Source of the DNA: an uncultured Collinsella sp.
GTDB lineage: Bacteria > Actinomycetota > Coriobacteriia > Coriobacteriales > Coriobacteriaceae
Length of the DNA: 13,236 bases
NCBI GenBank assembly: GCA_902496645.1
Contig: CABVBR010000047.1
Location: forward strand, 1-13,236
Reading direction: 5' to 3'
Below the pieces are notes generated by a model. The model did not search any database. It saw only the letters and a program-made list of their open reading frames with translations, and was not told the origin of the DNA. Both the position numbers and the translations under genes were made by a program. This document shows positions 1 through 6,008 of this stretch, piece by piece. The first letter of the stretch is position 1. The number at the start of each line of letters is the position of its first letter.

Positions 1-1176
1 GTGTACTGGGTGCTCATCTCGACCTGATGGTTCCACAGGTTGATGAGCTCGGCAGACGGCTTGCTGTAGGTGGCCTCGAGCGTCAGGTTGCGGCCGATGC
101 GGCGGCACTTGTCCTCGAGCTTGAGCACCATGTGAGTGAAGTACTTGGCGGCGACCTCGCGGCTCACCTTGGCGGTGACGTTGGGGTTGCCGTCGCGGTC
201 GGACCCGATCCAGCTGCCGGGATGGAAGAACGCCGGGCACAGCGGCGGCACGGTACCGGCCTTGTCGCCCAGCACCCAGTCGTCAAAACGACGATAGATA
301 ACGGGGATGACGTCGAACAGCGTGTTATCGAAGATGTCGATGATGGTATCGGCTTCCTCGACCGGCGTGGGCTTCTTCAACGCGATGGGGCTCGTGCGTA
401 CCAGGGCGTCGATTTCCTGCAGCATATGGCGCTCGTTCTCCACCAGGTCGGAGCCGCCCAGGCGCGGGCGCTCCTCCAGCAGGTTGGAGATACGGCGAAT
501 CTTGCCCTCGACGGCCTTACGACGGGCCTCGGTGGGATGTGCGGTAAAGACAGGGTGGAACTCCAGCTTGTCGAGCAGCTCATTGGCGCCCTCGACACCC
601 ATCTCGTTTACCAACTGGTGATAGGCGACGGTGAGTTCGTTGGCGGGATCGACCTCGGTATCGGTCGATGCGCCGGCCTCGCGCTCGCGCAGCTGCGCCA
701 CGCGGTAGTTCTCCTCCGACAGGTTTGCCAGATGGAAGAAGCTCGTAAAGGCGCGGACGATAACCTGCTGCTTATCGAGCGGCAGACTGTCGATCAGATC
801 AACGACCTCGCGAAACGCCACGGCGGTGGGCTCGTCGGCAGTGGGCACGCCCTGCTCGTCGACGGACTCGTCGGCAGCACGGGTGCCGGGGTTGCCGGCA
901 TTGGCCACAATCTCGGCTGTCAAAATCTTGTCGAACAGGGGCTGTCAAAATCTTGTCGAACAGGTCCGCGATCTCGGGATCATACTCGCTAAGCACACGG
1001 CGCTCCAGGCGCAAGAACAGCGCCAGATTGTCGCGCAGCTCCTCGGGGATCTCGATCTCGGCGAGACGCTCCTTGGATTCGGCATTCGAGCCGATTCGGT
1101 TAACGAGGCGGTTGACCACGGCAGCGACGCGCGCCGCGGCTTCGGGTACAGACTGGTTGCTTAGGTTCTCAGCCAC
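1..1176 (-). CDS. ppc: Phosphoenolpyruvate carboxylase, N-terminal part, frameshifted as read and cut by the window edge
   Basis: Cytoplasmic enzyme that carboxylates phosphoenolpyruvate with bicarbonate to oxaloacetate, refilling C4 acids. About 380 residues of a family normally near 900 are visible; the C-terminal part lies beyond base 1. The minus strand reads HPVFTAHPTEARR around 520-560, containing the catalytic-histidine motif FTAHPTE, and GSWIGSDRDGNPNV around 180-225, the family's phosphoenolpyruvate-site motif (usually GSWxGGDRDGNP, so one G is S here). The frame breaks near residue 75 at a perfect 25-base tandem duplication (915-964). Upstream it reads DPEIADLFDKILT; downstream the enzyme continues in another frame, and removing one repeat copy restores one frame. 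I prefer the GTG start at 1176, which has GGGAGG five bases or so upstream; the ATG at 1188 abuts its purine run with no spacing. Identity is certain. Whether the break is real is doubtful. Confidence 0.93.
915..964. repeat. Perfect 25-base tandem duplication inside ppc
   Basis: Bases 915-939 and 940-964 are identical and directly adjacent. The unit length of 25 shifts the ppc frame by one base. It could be replication slippage in a real genome or an assembly join. Two similar duplications elsewhere in the window favour the second. Confidence 0.95.
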
Positions 1177-1220
1177 GTTTCCTCCCATTCCTCCTTCTAT
1201 GCACGTAACATGCGGTATTC

Positions 1221-1226
1221 ATTATA
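1221..1226 (-). promoter_or_regulatory. Candidate -10 box of the ppc promoter
   Basis: A perfect TATAAT lies 45 bases upstream of the preferred ppc start, just downstream of the hisS terminator. No recognisable -35 hexamer is found at 16 to 18 bases spacing. The context TGCC-TATAAT-GA nearly repeats the one upstream of hisS, so the call rests on the -10 box and its position. Confidence 0.5.
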
Positions 1227-1340
1227 GGCACTCGGCAAAAACTTTCGGCGCTGATTGCGCTTTACCACACAAAAGTATTTTCTGCATTGCAAGGATTTTT
1301 GCCCTAAATGGTCGTATTTCTCGGTGGGCGGTATACGTAA

Positions 1341-1376
1341 ACGGGGGCATTCCGCATAAAAGCGAAACACCCCCGT
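1341..1376 (-). terminator. Hairpin terminator downstream of hisS
   Basis: Arms ACGGGGG (1341-1347) and CCCCCGT (1370-1376) extend inward through two G-U pairs and a 6-bp stem to an ATAAAA loop, giving about 15 bp. Three of the pairs are G-U wobbles in the minus-strand RNA but A-C mismatches on the plus strand, which fits a minus-strand structure. The trailing T-run is short (TTTACG), so termination may be moderate. It lies 58 bases past the hisS stop. Confidence 0.65.
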
Positions 1377-1433
1377 AACAATCGCTCTCCATGAGCAGGG
1401 CACGTTAGCAGGCCCGCAGCTCAAAAAGATGTG

Positions 1434-2803
1434 CTACAGGCGCTCGCGAACCGCCTCGACGACGTTGGCCAGATCGACGAGAACCTCGTCATGGCTCTCC
1501 ATGTCGCGCACCTTGACCTTGCCGGCAGCAAGCTCGTCGCCGCCCAGGACCAGGATGAGCTTGGCGCCCACCTTATCGGCCTGCTTAAACTGGGCCTTGA
1601 GCGAACGGCCCTGATAGTCCGCCTCGGTCACAATCCCTGCGGCGCGAAGCTGCTGCGTAATGGTAAAGACGTTCTGACGCAGCTCCTTGCCGGCATTGGC
1701 GACGTAGACGCACGGGGCCTCCTCGGCACCCAGGTCGCTGCCAAAGGCCTGCAGGGCCAGCAGGGCGCGCTCAAAACCGACGGCGAAGCCGACGCCGGCC
1801 GTGGGCTTGCCGCCCTCGAGCTCGACCAAGCCGCGACGGCAAAGCCGACGCCCGCCGTGGGCTTGCCGCCCTCGAGCTCGACCAAGCCGTCGTAGCGGCC
1901 GCCGCCGCCGATGGAGCCGACGCCAGCGCCGGGGGCCTCGACCTCAAAGACGGTACGGGTGTAGTAGTCCAGGCCACGCACCAAGGTGGGATCCTCGACA
2001 TACTCGATACCGGCGGCATCCAGATAGCGCTTGACCTGCTCGTAGTGCTCGCGGCACTCGTCGCACAGGTTGTCGCCCATCAACGGGGCGTCGGCCATGA
2101 TCTCGCGGCAATGGTCGTTCTTGCAGTCGAAGGCGCGCAGCGGGTTGAGTTCGGCGCGCTCGCGGCACTCGTCGCACATCTCGTCGGCGTGATCGAGGAT
2201 AAACTGCTTGACCTGCTCGCGGTATGCCGGACGGCACTGGGCATCGCCCATTGAGTTAATAAGCAGGCGGAGCTTAGAAAGATCGAAGCCCAGGCGCTTG
2301 TAGAACTCCATGAGCATGATGATGCACTCGGCGTCTGCCGCCGGATCGGGAGCGCCGAGCCACTCGATGCCCATCTGGTGGAACTGGCGCAGGCGGCCCT
2401 TCTGGGGACGCTCGCCACGGAACATGGCCTCGGCATAATAAGCCTTAAACGGCGTGGAGCCCTGGGGCACCAGGTTGTTCTCCACGACGGCGCGCACCAC
2501 ACCGGCCGTACCCTCGGGGCGAAGCGCCAAGCGCTGCTTGGGCTTAAGCTTGGTATCGGTACCCTCGGTAAAGACGCGCTCCAGGTTGGCGCCGCTAAAC
2601 ACGCGGAACATCTCCTTGCGCACGACGTCGGTCGACTGGCCGATACCGTGGACAAACACGTCCACCTGCTCGATCGCGGGCGTCTCGATGGGCTTAAAAC
2701 CAAACGGCTCGAACACGCCGGCAGCGATCTGCTGCATCTTTTGCCAGGCGCGCATCTCAGCGCCGATAAGGTCGCGGGTTCCCTCCGCCTTCTGTGCCTG
2801 CAT
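1434..2803 (-). CDS. hisS: Histidyl-tRNA synthetase, frameshifted as read by a 56-base duplication
   Basis: Class II aminoacyl-tRNA synthetase that charges tRNA-His using ATP in the cytoplasm. In order: motif 1 (FKPIETPAIEQ), motif 2 (FRGERPQKGRLRQFHQMG), a cysteine-rich insertion around residues 210-265, the histidine-A loop (LVRGLDYYTRTVFE), motif 3 (AGVGFAVGFERALLAL), and a C-terminal anticodon-binding domain ending VVEAVRERL. An imperfect tandem duplication (1779-1889) repeats VELEGGKPTAGVGFAV and shifts the frame inside motif 3. Deleting 56 bases leaves 1314 bases, exactly 437 codons plus stop, a normal length. I chose the ATG at 2803 because AAAGGTG sits seven bases upstream; an upstream TTG at 2809 is less likely. 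The gene is generally essential, so the frameshift as read is probably not real. A terminator follows at 1341-1376. Confidence 0.95.
1779..1889. repeat. Imperfect 56-base tandem duplication inside hisS
   Basis: Copies 1779-1833 and 1835-1889 (55 bases each, one base between) differ at two positions only. In the minus-strand frame these are GCC/GCG (Ala) and TTC/TTT (Phe), both synonymous. A 56-base insertion shifts the hisS frame. Silent-only differences suggest two functional alleles rather than decay after duplication. Confidence 0.93.
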
Positions 2804-2845
2804 GGGCAAACACCTTTCTTTTGTATCGCGTCATAGGTAGTGGTC

Positions 2846-2851
2846 ATTATA
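2846..2851 (-). promoter_or_regulatory. Candidate -10 box of the hisS promoter
   Basis: A perfect TATAAT lies 42 bases upstream of the hisS ATG, in the context TGCCG-TATAAT-GA, close to that of the ppc box. The -35 position falls inside the arm of the large inverted repeat at 2861-2936 and has no TTGACA-like sequence. The leader left between this box and the ATG is too short for a T-box. Confidence 0.5.
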
Positions 2852-2860
2852 CGGCACAAA

Positions 2861-2936
2861 CACAAACCGCGGCGGTGCATCTGACCGAACGAGGGTATGG
2901 GGACTCGTTCGGCCAGATGCGCCGCCGCTGTTTGTG
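2861..2936. repeat. Large inverted repeat A upstream of hisS
   Basis: Arms 2861-2893 and 2904-2936 pair over 33 positions with three mismatches around a 10-base loop. One mismatch becomes G-U on the minus-strand RNA and another on the plus strand. It ends about ten bases before the hisS -10 box and has no T-run, so it is not a simple terminator. Confidence 0.85.
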
Positions 2937-2997
2937 ATCCGCTTTCCTCCGTCCCCTTCGGATCACGTGATCTGTTGGGGACGGAGGAAAACGGATC
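2936..2997. repeat. Inverted repeat B with a palindrome in its loop
   Basis: Arms 2936-2956 and 2977-2997 match over 21 bases with one mismatch, which is a U-G wobble in minus-strand RNA. The core is CTTTCCTCCGTCCCC on one side and its partner on the other. The 20-base loop holds the perfect palindrome GATCACGTGATC (2961-2972). The core recurs at 11232-11246, so it belongs to a dispersed family. Confidence 0.85.
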
Positions 2998-3008
2998 ATT
3001 TCGTAGGC

Positions 3009-3072
3009 CCGTGGCCGCCTTGGAAACCGAATGATGGTACGAGCATCCATTCGGCTTCCAAGGCAGCCACGG
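3009..3072 (-). repeat. Inverted repeat C, long stem downstream of the MFS remnant
   Basis: Arms 3009-3033 and 3048-3072 pair over 25 bases around a 14-base loop. The two differences are both G-U wobbles in the minus-strand RNA (A-C on the plus strand), so a minus-strand transcript could form an unbroken 25-bp stem. It starts 35 bases past the remnant's stop codon. There is no T-run, so a terminator role is uncertain. Confidence 0.8.
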
Positions 3073-3106
3073 ACAGAACGGGGCGAACAGAAAAGAGCGA
3101 CGGAGT

Positions 3107-3277
3107 CTACTCCCCCGCCACGCTCGCGCGCAGCTTGGCGGCGATGGGCTCGGATGCCAGCAGAAACACGAGCATGACCACGGAGCACGCCAGGCACACA
3201 ATCCAGGCGCTCGCAAAGGAGCCCGTGGCATCGAACAGCACGCCCGAGACGATGGCGCCGGTAGTGCCCAAGATTGC
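3107..3277 (-). pseudogene. C-terminal remnant of a major-facilitator-superfamily transporter
   Basis: The minus strand encodes about 56 residues (ILGTTGAIVSGVLFDATG, then SAWIVCLACSVVMLVFLLASE and a short basic tail) resembling the last one or two membrane helices and cytoplasmic tail of an MFS permease. It ends at a TAG at 3107. Upstream of codon 3277 the frame runs into the hairpin beside the M20 gene and the similarity ends, so the other ten or so helices are absent. An in-frame ATG at 3331 lies in the hairpin flank and is not a credible start. The gene was either truncated by a rearrangement or lost its upstream part at an assembly join. Substrate cannot be judged. Confidence 0.6.
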
Positions 3278-3338
3278 CTTGAAAGACAAGGGCATAGGCC
3301 TTATGGCCATGCCCGCAGGCTTGAAAGGCAAGATTGGG
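3267..3338 (-). terminator. Nested hairpin after the M20 gene, possible terminator
   Basis: The inner stem GGGCAT-(A bulge)-GGCC, loop TTAT, GGCC-ATGCCC spans 3290-3314. The outer stem pairs 3274-3280 with 3325-3331, and 3267-3271 with 3334-3338. It begins three bases after the M20 stop codon, where a terminator would be expected, but only TTGTCTTTC follows the inner stem. It is a relative of the hairpin at 11321-11361. CTTGAAAGACAAG and CTTGAAAGGCAAG flank the inner stem as direct repeats. Confidence 0.5.
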
Positions 3339-3340
3339 TG

Positions 3341-4636
3341 CTACCGGTGGTCGGCGATATAGCCCAAAGCGACCGCCGTGTAAGCCGCGGCGCCAAGTGG
3401 CAGCTCGGCATCGCTAAAACGTGCCTTGGGATGATGCTGAGCAAAATGCTCGTCCGCATCAGTCACGGCAGCGCCCACGGTAAAGTACGCACTCGGGATC
3501 TCGCTAGAGATCAACGCGAAGTCCTCACTCGCCATGGCGTGGAACAGCGGCAAGAAGGCGGCCTTGGGCAGCACCGCGCCCACGTAGCCAAGCGACGCCT
3601 GGGTCATGTCGTCATCGAGTACGAGCGGGGGAACATCCGAAAGCGTCTCGAGGGTCGCCGGCGTGCGATACGTTGCGGCCACGCCGTTGACGACCTCGGC
3701 GATACGTTCCTTGAGATGAGCCATGAGATCGACATCGAAGCCACGCAGCGTTCCCTCGAGCACACAAGTGTCGGGGATGACATTTGCGGCCTGACCGCCG
3801 GCGAACTTACCCACGGTCAGTGCGACCTCCTTGGCCGCCGGCACTTCGCGAGCAATGAGCTCCTGAAGTGCCAGATGCACGTGCACACCCGCCGTAATGG
3901 GGTCGATGCAGATCTCGGGGCTCGAGCCATGACCGCCCTTGCCCTGCAGCGTGACGCGGAAACCGTACACGCCCGAGAGCGCCGGACTGCCGTAAAGCAC
4001 CAGGCCAAGCGGCGACTGGCTATTGACATGCATGGCAAAGGCGACCTGAGGACGCGGGTTCTGTAGCAGACCGTCGGCGATGGCGGCGCGGGCACCCTCA
4101 AAGGTTTCCTCGCCCGGCTGGAACAGCAACTTAACCGTGGCGTTGGCATCAACAAGCTCTGCCTCGCGCGCTTTGAGCATACGAGCCGCACCAAGCAGCG
4201 CCGTCGCGTGCATATCGTGACCGCAAGCGTGCATGCAGCCGTTGGTGGATGCAAAGGGCTCGCCGGATTCCTCGGCAACGGGCAAGGCATCCATGTCGCC
4301 ACGCAGCATGATGACCGTACCGGCCTGTTCGTCCGTGCAGACGCCATTGCCCTGGGCCGCGGCGGCACCGGCGCCGACAAGGCCCACAACACAGGAACCA
4401 TCGACGAGCGTGGCAAATGGGATGTCCATCTCGGTCAGGCGCGCTTGGATATACGCAGAGGTCTGTGGGAGGCTATTACCCAGCTCGGGCATCTGGTGTA
4501 AATCGTGTCGCCACGCAGCGAGCTCGTCTGCAAAAGCCTGAGCTTCTGCAACAAGACCGTCACCGATAGCGGTCTGCGCCGCTGCGGTGGCCTTGGGCGC
4601 TGATTGCGGTTGAAGATCGGACAAAGCTGGTGCCAT
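3341..4636 (-). CDS. M20-family amidohydrolase/peptidase (hippurate or N-acyl amino acid hydrolase type)
   Basis: Predicted 431-residue cytoplasmic metallohydrolase of the M20D group, which cleaves N-acyl groups from amino acids or short peptides. Metal-site motifs are present: RGDMDALP (about 112-119), HACGHDMHAT (about 136-145, with the Cys and His ligands), FQPGEE (172-177, catalytic Glu), AMH (201-203), then a lid domain with GGHGSSPE and NVIPDT, and near the end ASEDFALI and HHPKARF, which likely carries the last histidine ligand. No signal peptide or membrane helix is seen. I chose the ATG at 4636 because GGAGGG precedes it by six bases and the protein begins MAPALSDL. An open frame extends further upstream, but it only translates duplicated leader DNA (4612-4753). 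The exact substrate cannot be told: hippurate, N-acetyl-diaminopimelate, indole-acetyl-amino acids and aminobenzoyl-glutamate are all possible. Confidence 0.9.
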   Translation of the reverse strand: MAPALSDLQPQSAPKATAAAQTAIGDGLVAEAQAFADELAAWRHDLHQMPELGNSLPQTSAYIQARLTEMDIPFATLVDGSCVVGLVGAGAAAAQGNGVCTDEQAGTVIMLRGDMDALPVAEESGEPFASTNGCMHACGHDMHATALLGAARMLKAREAELVDANATVKLLFQPGEETFEGARAAIADGLLQNPRPQVAFAMHVNSQSPLGLVLYGSPALSGVYGFRVTLQGKGGHGSSPEICIDPITAGVHVHLALQELIAREVPAAKEVALTVGKFAGGQAANVIPDTCVLEGTLRGFDVDLMAHLKERIAEVVNGVAATYRTPATLETLSDVPPLVLDDDMTQASLGYVGAVLPKAAFLPLFHAMASEDFALISSEIPSAYFTVGAAVTDADEHFAQHHPKARFSDAELPLGAAAYTAVALGYIADHR

Positions 4637-4753
4637 AGATGCCCTCCAGTATCGTTTTTGCAGCAAGCACTTTGATAGCATAGAAGATCGGACAGTGCTG
4701 GTGCCATAGATGCCCCCCAGTAACGTTTTTGCAGCAAGCACTTTGATAGCGTA
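4612..4753. repeat. 71-base imperfect tandem duplication over the M20 gene start
   Basis: Copies 4612-4682 and 4683-4753 abut and differ at five positions. Each holds leader, ribosome-binding site, ATG and the codons for MAPALSDL. Within those codons the copies differ at GCT/GCA (Ala) and TTG/CTG (Leu), both silent. The upstream copy has GGGGGG where the downstream one has GGAGGG, and its frame runs out after eight codons. A transcript from upstream would carry two competing starts. Confidence 0.93.
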
Positions 4754-4785
4754 AAGTGCAAGGTATTACTTTAAGGGCGAGGCAT

Positions 4786-4811
4786 AAAAAATGCCGCCCC
4801 GGGAGGGCGGC
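4786..4811 (-). terminator. Rho-independent terminator of the EamA permease gene
   Basis: On the minus strand GCCGCCC (4811-4805) pairs with GGGCGGC (4799-4793) over a 5-base loop. An A and six T (4791-4786) follow directly. It begins 12 bases past the permease stop codon. Confidence 0.9.
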
Positions 4812-4823
4812 GCAACAAGTTGT

Positions 4824-5807
4824 TTACAATTGCGGGCGCGGCTTTCGACGCAAAAAATCGAAGTGAGTCTCGCTCAAGATAATCGACAGGAAGATGAGCG
4901 CGAAGCCGGCGAGCAGGCGCGAGGTGAGCGCCTCCCCCATCAGCAGCACCGAGAACAGCACACCCGAAGGCGACTCCATCGAAAGGAGCAGCGAGCCCGT
5001 CGAGGCCGGGACATGCGCCAGGCCGACGTTTTGGATGAGCAGAGCCGCGCATGTGCAGCCCACCGAGAGAAACGCCATCGCACTGATAAAGCTCGGCGTC
5101 CACACGGACAGAGGCGCTTGGGTCTCGAATAGCAGCGACGTTGCCAGGCTCAGCACGCCGTTGCCCACAAACATCCAAAACGTGATGACGTTGATGTCCA
5201 TTTTGCGACCGTACTTGGCAGTCACCGCCATCTGGATGGCGAAAAAGGCCGCACCCGCCAGCGTAATGACGTCACCAATGTTGAATTCAACGCTATCGAG
5301 TGCGACGAGGCCAATGCCCGCTAGGCACAGCAGCGCGGCACCCAAGTTGTAGCGCGTGAGCTTTTCGCCGCTCAGAAAATAGCTCGCGAACGGCACAAGG
5401 ATGCAATACGTGCCCGTCAAAAAAGCATTCTTGCCCGCCGTAGTATGTGCCAGACCGACCGTCTGCAACGCATAGGCCGCCCACATGAGCACGCCCATAC
5501 TCAGGCCAACGATCAGGTTGCGAGCGTTGAGGTGCGCGATGATGCGTTTGTGGAAGACGGCAAACATGACCAACGCTGCGGGCAGAAAGCGTACATAGAG
5601 CAGCGCGAACACCGGAATGGTGCCGAGTGCGTCCTTCATAGTGGTAAAGGAGTAGCCCCAGATGACCGCCACCGAAAGGAGCAAAACCTTCCAGAACAGC
5701 GGAGAGCGTGCGCCGGCGCCCCGGGGAATACCGCCCGCGCCCAAATCCTCACGGGCTACTGGGCTATCGGGCAAGTTTTCGATTTCGTTGGCAGCGTATT
5801 GGGCCAT
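4824..5807 (-). CDS. EamA/DMT-superfamily permease
   Basis: Predicted 327-residue inner-membrane permease of the drug/metabolite transporter superfamily, with about ten hydrophobic helices arranged as two EamA repeats. The first repeat starts at WKVLLLSVAVIWGYSFT after a 40-residue cytoplasmic lead. The second runs from the DVITLAGAAFFAIQMAV helix to the last helix AGFALIFLSIILSETH. A conserved late segment reads VGLAHVPASTGSLLLSMESP, with a short basic tail RRKPRPQ. Such proteins export or import small metabolites such as amino acids or nucleosides; the substrate cannot be inferred. I chose the ATG at 5807, preceded by GAGGA at six bases; an in-frame GTG at 5822 has no better site. It is a single-gene unit with its own terminator at 4786-4811 and the YhgE-pair terminator upstream. 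A TTGACC at 5871-5876 could be a -35 element, without a good -10. Confidence 0.9.
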   Translation of the reverse strand: MAQYAANEIENLPDSPVAREDLGAGGIPRGAGARSPLFWKVLLLSVAVIWGYSFTTMKDALGTIPVFALLYVRFLPAALVMFAVFHKRIIAHLNARNLIVGLSMGVLMWAAYALQTVGLAHTTAGKNAFLTGTYCILVPFASYFLSGEKLTRYNLGAALLCLAGIGLVALDSVEFNIGDVITLAGAAFFAIQMAVTAKYGRKMDINVITFWMFVGNGVLSLATSLLFETQAPLSVWTPSFISAMAFLSVGCTCAALLIQNVGLAHVPASTGSLLLSMESPSGVLFSVLLMGEALTSRLLAGFALIFLSIILSETHFDFLRRKPRPQL

Positions 5808-5874
5808 GGAACATCCTCGCACTCAATCTGGGCGTGGTGTCCGCACGCGTATGGCTGCGTGCCGCCTCATGGTC

Positions 5875-5913
5875 AAATAAAAACGGGACGCACCGGACCC
5901 CCGGCACGCCCCG
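5875..5913 (-). terminator. Rho-independent terminator of the YhgE/Pip operon
   Basis: Minus-strand arms 5913-5901 and 5896-5884 form 13 unbroken pairs, three of them G-U, around a four-base loop. TTTTTATTT follows. On the plus strand the same three positions are mismatches, so the structure is directional. It lies about 95 bases past the stop of the second YhgE gene; bases 5914-6008 hold nothing else I recognise. Confidence 0.88.
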
Positions 5914-6008
5914 CTACTGTAGCAATAACCAAGCAGCCCGTGCAATTCACTACGCTAAAGCATCGGGTTGGAAGACCTCGATGTTCCGACGGCGTTTACG
6001 TTGCTGTA

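Noticed and set aside
27..992. Plus-strand frame opposite ppc
   Set aside because: The minus strand carries clear PEP carboxylase motifs over the same bases, and the plus translation shows no known domain.
2810..2936. T-box riboswitch upstream of hisS
   Set aside because: The space between the -10 box and the ATG is about 40 bases, and no T-box sequence or antiterminator pair was seen.
2861..3072. CRISPR array
   Set aside because: The repeats are inverted, unlike each other and irregularly spaced; there are no direct repeats with spacers and no cas genes.
2080..3231. Minus-strand frame of 383 codons overlapping hisS and the hairpin region
   Set aside because: It overlaps hisS in another frame, runs through three inverted repeats and is rich in Arg/Ser/Pro, as expected of a shifted frame.
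4637..4741. N-terminal extension of the M20 protein
   Set aside because: The extra codons only translate the duplicated leader; the ATG at 4636 has a good ribosome-binding site and fits the family length.
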